Positions 40,728-52,233 of a stretch of 64,000 nt of DNA are shown piece by piece. The notes under the pieces are model-generated. The model was not told where the DNA came from. It worked only from the letters and a program-made list of their open reading frames with translations, and did not search any database. Source of the DNA: Palaemon carinicauda (lineage: Eukaryota > Arthropoda > Malacostraca > Decapoda > Palaemonidae). The stretch lies in contig NC_090745.1 of assembly GCF_036898095.1 (NCBI RefSeq), forward strand, positions 85,675,717 to 85,739,716, written 5' to 3'. Position numbers and translations under genes: made by a program. How positions within the stretch are numbered: the first letter of the stretch is position 1; each line of letters starts with the position of its first letter.

Positions 40728-43700
40728 ATGCGTACCTACCCTGGACTAGAAGGCCGGGCCTGCGGTACCTTCCTGTTGGCTGTGGACACCGATCATCGTG
40801 CCCATTGACCCGCTTGCAAAGGTCAATGGTGTGATAGTGAAAATAAGTGTAGTGAACGTCGGGAGTGGTCTGCCTCCCAGTGGGAGAGGTTTGGGCGCCG
40901 GCGGAAGAAGTCAAAGCGGGATATTTCTCCTTCGAAGGTTTCTTCCTTCGCTTCCCGACTTTCCTCCGAAGCTTCTGCTCGTTCAGCCTCTTCCGAGAGA
41001 CTCGAATATTAGCGTAGGCCCTTAGCTGATGATCAACCCCAGTCCTTGAGAGATGGTGTTGCTTCCCCTAGCGAAGAGGCCCCACTTCTCCCCTCAGGTG
41101 AGGCCTTGTTTCTTATTCCCTTTTTTTACAGGTGTGGTCATCTTTGGGGCTTCCGCGTCTGCCTTCCAAGGACTCCTTGCTGCAACTTACCATCTGTGGT
41201 GCTAGTGTGCATCCTTCGTCGATTTCGTAGGTGGATCCTCTGTCATGTGTCGATGTAGTGGTGTCGGAGGCGTCGTCTGCTGTTGCTACCGATGCTCCTG
41301 CCCCTTCAGACTCTTCAGCTGTTACTGCCGACTGCACTTCCCCCGTTCCTGATCATCCTTCGAGGGGAAACAAAATCCTTCGTCTGTCTCTCCTGCGAGT
41401 GTTTCTCCTCCTCGGGGGAGTTCACTCATTGAGACTCCTCTGCGGAGGACTGCTGCTTCCAAAGATCAGCTTGCTGATCCACCGGCCCCCAGAGGGCGTC
41501 AACTTTCTCACAGAGCTCGCCCTCCGCTTTGCCTTACAGGTTTCCCTTCACCATTGGTGGAAAGGCGCCTCTTCAGCTCTTCAGCCTTATCTTCGCAGCC
41601 TTCCCCTGCAGAGGATCCTTCTCTTCCATTGTCTTCTGGCTCTCGACCTTTGCCCTCTCCTGGGCCTTCTCCTGATGACGCTGCTGCTAGTCCTTGGACT
41701 TCGGCCTTGGACTTTTCTGTGGATCTTACGCGATCCCCTTCGGAGGATGTTTGCCCTTCCAAAGGGCACATCGCTGTTCCAAATCTTCCTACGCGCCGAT
41801 CTTTTACATCTCTCGGACCTTCTGACCTGCCTTCTCCATTTGTGCCTCCTGTTCCATGCCTGCCTAATCGCAATGTGACCAAGCGTCATCCTGCGCTGCG
41901 TTCAAAGCCTTCGGCTGTGCGCCAGTGCTCATCAGTGCACCAGCGCTCACCAACAGCTTGTCAGCACTCACCTTTACGTCGATGCTATCCAGCCCGTTCA
42001 TGCTCTCAAGTGCTCCGGCGCATCGGGTCTCTCCTGCGCTTCAGCGTTTTCCAACGCCCCAGTTATCTCCTAATCACCAATGCTCTCCAGTGTGTCTGCG
42101 CCCTTCGAAGCATCAGCGTTTGCTAGCTCAACAGCCAGTACTTTCCTGCACTCTCTAGCTCGCCAACGCTCTCCTGTGCTCCAGCGCTCTCCTGCGCACC
42201 AGCCCCCTCCTGCGCACCAGCCCCCTCCTGCGCACCAGCCCCCTTCTGTGCACAAGCCCTCTCTAGCTCGCACACCAACGTTCTCCAATGCGCCAGTGCT
42301 CTCCTGTGCACCAGTGCTTTCCTGTGCGCAAGCGCTCGCCAACACGCCAGAACTCATTTGCGCAAAACAGTGGAACAGGTCTCTCCGACTTCATTAAAGT
42401 CCTGCAGTCAGAAGGAACAGACATGTAGGTGTTCTGACAGGTCACTGTCGCCCCATTCCCTTCCCCGCAAGCGCATTAAAACGTGACCGCCGGGGAAAGA
42501 GGGAAAGGGCTCCACAGAAGGGTTCAAAGTACCGAAGATCCCATCTTCAAAAGTGGACCCACCCCGTCAACCATCGGTTGAGACTCCTCAGAGGGAACCT
42601 TCTGTCCCTTTCTCTTTAGGAGGTCTTTCTGACAATGCCCCCGTCAGCAAGCAACCTTGGTTCAGAGGTCCTGCAAAGAACCTCGGCTTTTTCTCCCTTG
42701 TAGAGGAAAAGAGGAGTCTCAGATGCGATAACATCTCCCAGAGTGAAACTGATTCCTGTTAGGCCTTCAAGGCCTGTCCTTGCAGACTCTCCTTCTGGAT
42801 ACTCTCCTGCCTCACATCTGCCGAGGGAGCCATGCGAGGGATGGGTTTCCTCACTTCCACCTTCGGAGGAAGATCCCTCTCACACGGAGAGCTCTCGACC
42901 TCCAGTGGAAGTCAGAGAACCACCAGTCACCCTAGGGATGTTCACGACCCACCCCGAGATGAGCTGTCTGGGGTGGAAGAAGGAGACTTCGCTGCCAGTC
43001 CCACTTCAGAAGGGGAACAGAAAAAGTCAGAATATGCCTTCTGGCAAGGCCCGACTCTCGTCAGGGTACTCAGCGGGTTTACCGACGTGGATATACCCCC
43101 GCAAGAGGGCAAAGACTCTGTCTTAGATCGTGTCTTTGGCACACAGAAGCCCTTAAAGACCAGTGCAGTCTTGCCCTGGTCTCAAGGGCCAAAGAGCGCC
43201 CGGGCAAAGATCCCCCTTACAGCTCTCCGACCTCTCCTCCTCTCAACTTTCGAGCTCTACTGCCAAACTCCTCCTACCTCTCCTCCTCTCAACGTTCAGG
43301 TTCTACCGCCAACCTCCTCCCACTTGTCTAGTAGAGGAGGTACTTTGAGGTCTTGGATGAGCCTTGTCCAGCTCTTCCACTCCACCACTCTATGGAAGAG
43401 CTTACCAAGGGGTCTCTCTTGAAATGCTCTCCAACCATCAGGTCTCTTTCTCAGCAGCTGAGATCCTCAACCAGGAAAAGGTCACAAAGTATGCCATGCA
43501 GGCTACTTCGAGGCTTGATCTTTGGTTGGGGACCCTGGGAATCCTGGTCGGAATGAGGATCTTTCCAAGGAACATACCAGGAATGCTATGGAAACTTTCC
43601 TCTTCTCAGGCACTCGCACCACCGAGATTCTTGCCCATCAAGTCTCGAACTTATGGGCAAACACCATCCTGAAACATTGAGATGTGATGGGTGAGAGATT

Positions 43701-44037
43701 CCATCAGCAGTTCCCGAATCCCGAGATCACTAGGCTCAGGAACTCCTCTTTAGAGGGATCCTCTCTTTTCAAGCCAAAAGACGTGGAACATGCTGCAGAG
43801 AGATGGAAGAAGTCTCACCAGGACTCCCTCCTCCGTAGGGCTTTGAAATCCAAGCCCTATAAACCACCAGTTCCTCAGCAGTTCTGTCCAGCTAAGACCT
43901 CGACAAACAAGATAGCAGCAAAGGCAGGACTGTCTAAAAAGCCCTTTCCGACTAAGGGCAGGAAAGGCACAAAGTCCTCCAGGGGAGGAAAATATCCTAG
44001 AGGGAGCGCTCGTGGCATTGTACTGCTCCCCGGTCCC
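40728..44037 (+). pseudogene. Degenerate gag of DIRS B3
   Basis: MRTYPGLEGRACGTF opens the gene, but a TGA soon follows and a key Cys of MRTCPG is Tyr. Homology continues through frames at 41231-41878 and 41554-42126, a repeat zone (41905-42360), and 42743-43672. The C-terminal 118 codons (43684-44040) are intact and contain KDVEHAAERWKKSHQDSLLR and a basic KGTKSSRGGKYPRGSA tail like that of family A Gag. The gene is long (3.3 kb) compared with 2.4 kb in family A, largely because of the repeat zone. Confidence 0.7.
41905..42360 (+). repeat. Repeat zone in B3 gag
   Basis: Variants of CTCACCAACGC and CAGCGCTCTCCTGCGCACC recur. At about 42195-42250 an 18-bp unit (CCTCCTGCGCACCAGCCC) is repeated three to four times almost exactly. 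The peptides are QRSPVLQRSPAHQPPP-like. It corresponds in position to the repeats in B4 and B5. Confidence 0.75.
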
Positions 44038-44116
44038 TGACCCCAAGGCTCTCTGGCAAGATGCATTCCAACAACGGTGGGACAACATCAACGCTTTTCC
44101 CCCATTCTGTCTGATA
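44000..44116 (+). pseudogene. B3 pol C-terminal remnant interrupted by a LINE
   Basis: ALYCSPVPDPKALWQDAF then NINAFPPFCLI aligns with PIYCSPVPDPAAIHIDAF and LYAFPPFKIV of the family A pol tail. The LINE splits it, and it resumes at about 45605 with NKARISVNLSMTLIAQLW, matching RLTLVAPLWPAREWF. Confidence 0.8.
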
Positions 44117-45600
44117 AGTAGTGATATTGTTCACAATGCTGGGCTTCGCATCTGCACAGGTGCTTACAGAACATCTCCCATTGACAGTCTCTATGTTGAT
44201 TCTGGCATACCTCCCCTTTCCATTCGCAGAGAGGAGTTGAGTTTGAGGTTTTTAGCTAGGTCCCTTGCTGTGAGAAACAATCCTAACTGTAAATATGTTA
44301 GGGCGCCTTTAGATCGGGCTCCTAACATCTAGAGTGCCTAAGCCTTTGGAAGTACAGCTGAAAAATGATGCTAGAGAAGTAGGCTTGTTAACAGCACAGA
44401 TAGCAGAGGTAGGATATCCCAAGTCTCCTCCTTGGTGTAATCCACATGTTAAAGTATGTTTTACGGCAGGAGGGAAAAATACCTTACCTAGTAGGGTAAT
44501 GAAAAGTGAGTTTTTAAATCATGCTGCTCAACATCATGGGAAAATGTTTTTACAGATGGCTCCAAATCGGCTGCAGGAGTTGGAAGTGCAGCTGTGGTGG
44601 GGGATATTGTTATTAGAAGGAAACTCCCATCCTTTTGTTCAATATTTACTGCTGAGCTGTATGCAGTAATTCTTGCAGTCCAACATATTTTTAAAAATGT
44701 CAACCAAAATAGTTTTTATACAATTTTTACGGATTCCAATAGTGTTTTACTCTCATTAAAACAAATTAGGCCAGGCCATCATCTAGTACAAGAGGTGCAG
44801 GACTGGTTAGTACTTCTGCAGTCTAGGAAGAGTATCAGTGTTCACTTCTGTTGGGTCCCTGCCCATGTTGGGGTGGATGGAAATGAACAAGTAGATAAGG
44901 CAGCAAAGGAAGCTTCAGGGCTAATTAATCCATCCCCCTTGAGTATTCCTTACAAAGATCTTAAAAGTGAGATTCATCTTTACTGTAAAAATAAGTGGCA
45001 AGCTCGATGGTCTGAACTGACCACCAATACAAAATTGAAACAAATCCACCCATTGGTGGATAAATGGTCATCTTGTAATTCTACAAGTAGGAGGGATACC
45101 ATTATTTTAACTAGGCTGCGTATTGACCATACACATGCAACGCACAATTATTTAATGAAGAGTGGGGAAGGGAGACAGGCCCCTCTTTGTAATACCTGTC
45201 AAGTGACAATGGATGTTAAACATATTTAGTCGATTGTCCTGTTTTTAATCTTCAGAGGAGGACACATTTACTCCAGGACAAACCTTTAAGAGATATACTG
45301 GGGGAAAACTGTAATACCCTGAACTTGAGAAAATTTGTACAAAGTATTGGGTTATATTACGAGCTATAATTGATTTTATTAATTTATTTATTTATTTTAC
45401 CCTTTTAATCCCTATTTATTTCACATCTAGATTTTATTGTATGAAAGTGATGCGATTTGTATTAAAGGTTAAAATGATACTAAATGGTGTGAGTATACAG
45501 ATATGATTGAATGATTTTCGTTATGTAGCGCTGAATGGTCTTTGATGCCCCAGTGCTTGGCTTAATGCCTAAATCCTATATTCAATTTAATCATTTCAAT
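44117..45600 (+). mobile_element. I/jockey-type LINE with RNase H, inserted in B3
   Basis: A 5'-truncated LINE: GLRICTGAYRTSPIDSLY and IPPLSIRREELSLRFL (RT C-terminal region), then an RNase H with a TDGSKSAAG-type Asp block, FTAELYAVILAVQHIF, TIFTDSNSVL and GNEQVDKAAKEA, then a C-terminal CNTCQ and KHI motif. RNase H after RT is typical of the I-group of LINEs. The frame shifts at about 44335 and 44545, and again near the end. The 3' end (CAGTGCTTGGCTTAATGCCT) lacks a poly-A tail. The insertion falls inside DIRS coding sequence, which dates it after B3 (or its parent). Confidence 0.85.
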
Positions 45601-45604
45601 TCAA

Positions 45605-46853
45605 CAAGGCCAGAATATCGGTCAACCTTTCAATGACTCTCATAGCCCAACTATGGCATAATACGGAATGGTTTCCGGACCTTTCGTCAACTCATGATGG
45701 AGGCTCCAAGAGAACTCCCTTCACGACACGATCTACTCAGACAACCACATGCCAACATCTTTCACAAAGCCATAGCTTCGCTATGACTTCACGCCTGGAG
45801 ACTATCCAGCATCTCCTCACTCAGAGAGGATTTTCACAAGTTGCGAGTAGGATGTCTGGATACCTGCAGAAATCATCAGCAGCAGTCTACCAGGCAAAGT
45901 GGAAAGTCTTCTGTGGTTGGTGTCGTGGTCTCCTCTCGATGCCACTATTCCAGCAATAGGGGAGTTCCTTGTCTATTTTGTGTGAGGAAATGCGCCTTTC
46001 AGTCTCGGCGTTAAAAGGCTATCGCTCACCCTTAAGCCTCGCCCTTAGACTAAACAGAATGGACATTTCCTCATTGCTGGAACTTTCTTTACTCATATGG
46101 AGTTATGAACTTACTTGTCCTCAGTCTGAAGTGAGACCTCCCCCGTGGAACATGGTTCGAGTTCTCAGGTCTCTGAAGAAACCTCCCAATGAACCAGTAT
46201 GCCAGTCAACAGATTGCCACCTGATTTGGAAGAGTGTTCATACTAGCTTTGGCTTCGGCCAAATGAGTCGGTGAACTTCATGGTCTCTCATATGACATTG
46301 CCTATTCAATTGGATAAGGAGAGTAACATTCAGCTTTGACCCTGAGTTTGTTGCCAAGACTCAGAATCGGGGAGTAGTGGATCCCCGATTTGACTCCTTC
46401 CGGATTTCGAATCTCCGCTCCGTAACAGATGACCCTGATCATCTCTTACTCTGCCCAGTGAGGAGTTTGAGGCTGTACCTCAAGAGAACAGCTGCAGCCT
46501 GTCCTCGTGTGCCTGCACTCTTCGTTAGCACAGTGAGGAACAAGAGGAGGGTCACCAAGAAAACTATTTCTGGGTGGATTCACAAGGTCATAGACCATGC
46601 CCTGAATCCGGACCCTCCTCCTTCACATCGCCCCAGAACACATGATGTCAGGAGGGTAGCTACATTCTTGGCATTCAAGAGAAACTTCTCAGTGACGCAG
46701 GTTCTACAGGATGGGGTGTTGAAACGGCAAAATATGTTCACAGCCCACTACGTGCAAGACGTGACCTACAGGAGGCTCGATACGTTCCCTAATGGCCATG
46801 TGGTGGCTTACAACGGCTTGTATAATACCTCAAGCTCCGTATTGGACAAGTAG
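45605..46853 (+). pseudogene. DIRS B3 tyrosine recombinase, frameshifted
   Basis: The core-binding part (SRLETIQHLLTQRGFSQVAS, then YQAKWKVFCGWCRG) starts about 45790. Stops and shifts occur at about 45957 and 46274. The C-terminal frame (46377-46853) has DPDHLLLCPVRSLRLYLKRT, HDVRRVATFLAFKR with intact H-x-x-R, and AHYVQDVTYRRL with the Tyr. The Arg-I region near 46250 reads ASAK-like but is frameshifted. Same fold as family A YR, but inactive. Confidence 0.8.
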
Positions 46854-47742
46854 CAGTAGGTTGAGGGCGCTGTTACCTGGTTTTAGTCTGCGTGTATGAA
46901 AAGGTTTGACTGTCTCTTATTCTTTTCTTTATCCTCCCTCCCTGGGGGAAAGCAGCATCCTTGGTTCTCTGCACAAGGCCGACCACAAACCACTGCAGGT
47001 AAACTGTGGTTCCTTGTGTACCTAGTATTAAGTTGATACTGTTGCATCCCCATACCCTGGCGAGGTGGTATTGGGAAGGTCTTGGTTACAACAGTTTTTC
47101 CTACGAAGACACGGAATAGCTTTTACCTGGACAGTCACACTACTAAATATCTCAACACACAGCTTGTGTATGCTGTGGACCTGGCGTAGCAAGGTTGAGC
47201 GAGGTGTAGGGTCTCCTTATTTTTGGTACAAACCTATTCAAAATAAGGACCCCCCCGGGTAGCCAAAAAGCCAGTTTGGCAAGGACGTTGTAGTGGTTTG
47301 CGGACTGTGGCCAAAGGTAGCACCCAAACTGCCTAGTGTCCGAATGCCGACCACAACCTGACGTTCACTACACAAATGGGTGAGTCACCCCTAATAAATA
47401 GCGTAGGTTTGTATTCCAGTTACGGAACATATGACAAATTTGTAGATAATCTGTACATTTTCTAACAATACAAACCTTTAGCTATTTATTCAAAACTTAC
47501 CTGCTAGCCCTATCCCCCTTGAAGTCCTACCTCCAAGCAAAGTAAGCTAAATCACCAAGTGTGTGAATGGGAGCAGTAGTAAGCTACCCCCTCCTACCCC
47601 TGCTAACTAGTGGAATGGGTAGTTAACCCTCGCTAAGATATTAATGGCTCATCCTTTCAGTTTCACTGAAAGTAATACCCCTAATAAATAGCTAAAGGTT
47701 TGTATTTTTAGGAAAAATACAAATTATCTACGAATTTATCAT
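46854..47742 (+). repeat. 3' spacer, ICR and right ITR of B3
   Basis: After the YR, a spacer homologous to B2's leads to the ICR (about 47390-47485: AATAGCGTAGGTTTGTATTC, GTTACGGAACATATGACAAA) and the right ITR (about 47522-47715), ending at TATCAT near 47742. A3 starts 14 bp later. Confidence 0.85.
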
Positions 47743-47777
47743 TTTTACAATTATCTATTTTTCAATATTAAACTAAG

Positions 47778-47932
47778 CCGGTGATCATATAAGCTGCAAC
47801 TCTGTTGCTCGACAGAAAAACCTACGGTCAAAATACGCCAGCGATCGCTATGCAGGTGGGGGTGTACATCAACAGCGCCATCTGTCGAGCAGGTACTTAG
47901 TACTCCAAGTAAACAAAGAACCAATTTTCTCT
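47778..47932 (+). repeat. Left inverted terminal repeat of A3
   Basis: Exact inverse of 53665-53818 as far as I can read. It differs from A2's ITR in the block GCAACTCTGTTGCTCGACAG (A2 has GTCAGCTCTGCTGCCCGACA), so the two copies do not share one ITR sequence. Confidence 0.92.
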
Positions 47933-48128
47933 CTGTCGGGCTACCGGCAAGACCTACTAATACGCTGTTACTAACTGGATTTGTTTTCACAACTATTTGG
48001 TGAAGTACACTATTCTAGTTTTGAGCTTTCGCTATGCAGGGGTTTTATCTTCATCTCAAAACTTGAACTCGTTTTGGATAGATTTAATTATGGTGACAAA
48101 GAGAGTATGGACTCTCTTTCACTTTTAA

Positions 48129-48164
48129 ATGGCCGATCCTTCCCTTAGACGGAAGTGTGTTTAG
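48129..48164 (+). pseudogene. A3 gag start, cut off after 11 codons
   Basis: Reads MADPSLRRKCV then TAG. The start context and MADPS match A2's Gag. A4 has the same 11 codons and the same stop at 59650-59685. Confidence 0.8.
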
Positions 48165-49077
48165 GTTTTTAGTAATTTTGCTTAACACGTTATAGATCTA
48201 TATATTTTATATCTCTCCGCCTTTATTAGGCCTCTTCGATTAACTTTCCATTTATTATAAACATATAAAAATAAATTTTTATGTTTTGTTTATATGCGAC
48301 CTTTCCTGATAGTAGGCGGTCCTAACTTGGAACCGAAGTTAATCAACGTTGAGCCCGTTATATCGTATTTAGCCTTTAAAGAATTTAAAACTTTTTAAAT
48401 TTAATGTTTTATGAAAGAATTTCTTTGATAGTCTTCGTACTGTTTTCAAAGATGAACTAACGTTTAGTTTTTTAGACTACGCAGTTGTTGACGTTCATAC
48501 CTTTTAATGAAGGGTAGAATTGCGTGTTTCAGGACGTTCAACATGCGCTCTATCGTTACGATAGAGAGAGAGTGTATCACGGTTTCACTTTGCAGTAAGA
48601 GTAAATCGATTCTGACGTTTCGTTCATTCTTTCTTAGCTTAAATGTTTTAAATTCTAAATTAAAGGAACTTTTTATTTGGAAAACCTTTCAGTTTTTTCC
48701 TTTAGTCAAATAACATGTTTTTTTGACGATATATAATGGGGCTCTTCTCTTAGGTGCGAAATCAAGAGAGAAAGAGAGAGAGATAGAGACGGAGGGAGAG
48801 AGAGAGAGAAAAAAAAAAAAAAACGTTCCGTTCAAGCGGGTAACGTTGTTCTCGTGTTAGGCCTACTCTCCTCCCTAGTCGCTGTACGGGGAAGAAGGTA
48901 AAACGTTTCTAGGGTTTTATTCTTGTCCCCAGGCTATGTGCGGTGAGAGATTGTAAACGTAGTTTATTTGAACTAGTGTTTAGTCTCTTTCCCAGCCACT
49001 GAATTCTTTATCTTTATATATGTTTTCTGTTTTTTGCTAGTATTAATGAGCTGCATTATATGACTGTTTTCGCAATT
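48165..49077 (+). other. Shared non-coding segment inside gag of A3 (also in A4)
   Basis: About 0.9 kb with no frame, closely matching A4 59686-60545. Landmarks in both: GCGACCTTTCCTGA, AGTAGGCGGTCCTAACTTGG, the hairpin CTCTATCGTTACGATAGAG, a GAGAGAGA tract, AACGTTCCGTTC, GGGTAACGTTGTTC and GGTGAGAGATTG. It is absent from A1 and A2. It could be an intron, a captured sequence or a structural RNA. I cannot tell which. Confidence 0.8.
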
Positions 49078-50295
49078 AAAGCGGTACCGCATCAGGCAGT
49101 CACACCGTCTGTTGCCGCACCTGCTCCTGTAGACCCTAAGTGGTCTTTGCTGCAGACCATGCAGTCTCAGTTAACGTCATTGATGCGGGACTTTCGTGCG
49201 GAGAAGGTTGACACTGCACCAACCTCTAGCCTACAACCAACACGGTTGTGCGTCCTGTGGACGCTGAGGCGACCTTCTGCCGCACTCCAGCTGAGAGAGT
49301 CCCGCCACCCATGCGTTCCAGTGTACCCTGCCAGCCGCATGTTGACGTTCAGTAACGCACGGAACCTTCCGTTGACGTTCGCGAGGTACAACAACAGTCT
49401 AAGTTGTTTTGTTTTGACGCGGTGCGTCAACCTCCGCATTCTAGAGTTGTTTTGACTGCTCAGTATAGACAGTCAAAGCAGTCTCGAGTGAACACTGTAT
49501 GTCCTCACGCACCTGTTGTGGTTGACAGTTCAGTTGTTGACAGTTCACAGACTGTCAAGCAGTTACATGACGTTGCCTTTTGGTCTGCTACTAATGCACC
49601 AGTGCTGTATGTCCTCACACACCTGTTGTGGTTGACAGTTCAGTTGTTGACAGTTCACAGACTGTCAAGCAGTTACATGACGTTGCCTTCTGGTCTGCTA
49701 CTAATGCACCAGTGAGAGACTCACTGAGATAACCTAGCTTTTATCGGACAAGGTTCCTGTAGATGAGAAAGTGCTGTTCTCCCTCCTACTGATATTCCCT
49801 TGAGGACTCTGTCATTTGGAGAGGAGCCTTAAGCTGCTTAGCCTCCTATGGACTTTAATTAAATCATGATGATTTTTTAAAGATCTTCGTCCGGATCTTG
49901 TAACTGCTGCTCCTCGTTCGCCTAAACGTCAGAACTTACACTAGGCCTAGCTACTTCGAAGCCGTTGTTTTTAAGCTAGTGCTCTCTCGCTCTCCTGGAG
50001 AGCGTTACGTTGGCTAGGCGACTGGTTTTTGCACCAGGAGGAGTTTTAGGGATACAGCCTTTGATTTCCCTTCTTTTAACTGGCTTATAGAGCGAGAGTC
50101 TGATAGGACACGAGAGAAGTTCTAGGCTTGGGAGTTCATGCCTCTGCCCAGATAGACTTCTCAATTCTGGTAGACTCCCCCAGGCGCCTAGCCAGGAGAC
50201 GCTCCAAGTTGTTTACGGGTCAACTTCTCAACTTTTGTCGAGCCTTTGAAGTTTTGCTGTACTATTATGTCACACATAACAAGGCTTTCAGGGAT
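49078..50295 (+). pseudogene. A3 gag remnant, first copy
   Basis: It resumes at AVPHQAVTPSVAAPAPVDPKW (A2 gag near residue 290) and continues with frameshifts to the part encoding CMDKAIRDGS in A2. A ~108-bp unit (about 49500-49608 and 49610-49715, containing TTGACAGTTCACAGACTGTC) is tandemly duplicated. Many stops are present. Confidence 0.8.
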
Positions 50296-50296
50296 G

Positions 50297-51000
50297 GTAA
50301 ATGGTTCCGCCTCAGTCGCTAACCCCGTCTGTTGCCACACCTGCTCCCGTAGACCCTAAATGGGCTTTGCTGCAAGACATGCAGTCCAAGCTTGCGTCCT
50401 TGATAGAGGACTTAAATGCGGAGAAGAACCTTCTGGCCAACAACCTTCCAACCGGTTGGTTGTGCGCCCTGTTGACGCTGAGGTAACCTACTCGCGTCTG
50501 CCAGTTGAGGTGGTTCCTCCTTCTGGCCAACAACCTTCCAACCGGTCGGTTGTGCGCCCTGTTGACGCTGAGGTAACCTACTCGCGTCTGCCAGTTGAGG
50601 TGGTTCCTCCACCGATGCGACCCAGTGTGGGTTGCCAGTCGCACGTTGACGTTAAGCGACGCTCGGAGGTGGTTGTTGACGTTCAGGACGTTCAACAACC
50701 AGCAGAGGTGACTTGTTGTGACGCAGTGCGTCAACCTCAGCAACCCGGTAGGGTGTTGACTGCACAACCCAGACAGTCTAGACAGTTTCGGGTTGACTCT
50801 GTACTTCCTCGCGCACCCATGGTTGTTGACAGTTCACAGACTGTGCAGCAGTGCCATGATATTGCGTCCGGCTCCGTCACGCATCCACCAGTGCAACTGG
50901 ATTCAGCGAGTCAGACGTTGCCCACTCCGTTGCCGTTTCCCCATCAGTTTCGGATGAGGAACCCTCTGATGAGGACGTTGCTGAACAAGACGATCAGCCC
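50297..51000 (+). pseudogene. A3 gag remnant, second copy
   Basis: At about 50300 the sequence jumps back to the same gag position (VPPQSLTPSVATPAPVDPKW) and this time resembles A1's gag (LLQDMQSKLASL). It has its own 90-bp tandem duplication (50430-50608, with GGCCAACAACCTTCCAACCG). A 223-codon frame (50360-51031) covers most of it. It ends at DNA equivalent to the gag DEDVAE region, joined to RT. Confidence 0.8.
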
Positions 51001-52233
51001 CCAGCCCTGCTATCCATCCAGAAGATGCTGAAGAAGGAACGCTGCCCAGTCAGGCTGTGGATGAGTCTGGTAGGGACACTGTCATCCGTGGATCAATTTG
51101 TGTCACTAGGAAGACTACTCCTCCGTCCTCTTCTATACCATCTAGCTTTTCACTGGAAAAAGGACAAGACGCTAGAAGCGGTCTCGATCCCGGTTTCCGG
51201 AAAGATAAAGTCTTGTCTGACTTGGTGAAAGGACTATATCAACCTTAGAGAGGGTCTTCCCCTGACTGTTCAGACACCCAACCACGTTCTCTTCTCGGAC
51301 GCATCGGACGTAGGCTGGGGTGCGACATTAGACGGTAGGGAATGCTCGGGATTATGGAACTCGAGTCAAAGGACAATGCATTTCAACTGCAAGGAGCTAC
51401 TGGCAGTACGTCTGACCTGGAAAAGCTTCAGGTCTCTCCTTCAAGGCAAAGTGGTGGAGGTGAACTCGGACAACACCACGGCTTTGGCGTACATCTCCAA
51501 GCAAGGAGGGACCTACTCTCTGACATTGTACGAGATCGCAAGGGACCTCCTCACCTGGTCAAAAGGTCTAGACATATCACTAGTAACGAGGTTCATCCAA
51601 GGCAACTTGAATGTCATGGCAGATTGTCTCATTCGGAAGGGACAAATAATTCCAACAGAATGGACCCTCCACAAGGATGTATGCAAGAGACTTTGGGCCA
51701 CCTGGGGCCAGCCAACCATAGATCTCTTCGCAACCTCGATGACCAAGAGGCTCCCAATATTTTGCTCACCAATCCCGGACCCAGCAGCAGTTCATATAGA
51801 TGCCTTTCTACTAGATTGGTCACATCTAGATCTATATGCATTCCCTCCGTTCAAGATTGTCAACAAGGTACTGCAGAAGTTCGCCTCTCACGAAGGGACA
51901 AGGTTGACGCTAGTTGCTTCCCTCTGGCCCGCGAGAGAATGGCTCACCGAGGTACTTCGATGGCTAGTAGACGTTCCCAGAACACTTCCCCTAAGGGTGG
52001 ACCTTCTACGTCAGCCACGCGTAAAGAAGGTACACCAAGGCCTCCACGCTCTTCGTCTGACTGCCTTCAGACTATCGAAAGACTCTCGAGAGCTAGAGGC
52101 TTTTCGAAGGAGGCAGCCAGAGCGATTGCTAGAGCAAGGAGAACATCCACCCTTAGAGTCTACCAATCGAAGTGGGAAATCTTCCGAAACTGGTGCAAGT
52201 CAGTATCCGTATCCTCGACCAGTACCTCTGTAA
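51000..52233 (+). pseudogene. A3 RT tail and RNase H
   Basis: It starts at SIQKMLKKERCPVRLWMSL, past the RT palm, so YLDD is absent. RNase H follows with SDASDVGWG, CKELLAVRLTW and VNSDNTTALAYISKQGG, and the tail WATWGQPTIDLFATSMTKR (with Trp where A2 has TGA). A stop near 51246 breaks the first part. The RNase H frame from 51376 to 52233 is open for 285 codons. Confidence 0.82.

Larger units (their letters stand above)
40420..47742 (+). mobile_element. DIRS family B copy B3 with a nested LINE
   Basis: It runs from the left tip TTGTTCCATAGC to the right tip CGAATTTATCAT, in gene orientation in TRMT13 intron 2. It has a degenerate gag (40728-44037), the last part of the RNase H-to-YR linker (44000-44116), a LINE insertion (44117-45600), the YR (45605-46853), the 3' spacer, the ICR (about 47390-47485) and the right ITR (about 47522-47715). 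The RT and most of RNase H are missing: gag is joined directly to ALYCSPVPDPKALW, which in family A lies after RNase H. Confidence 0.88.
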
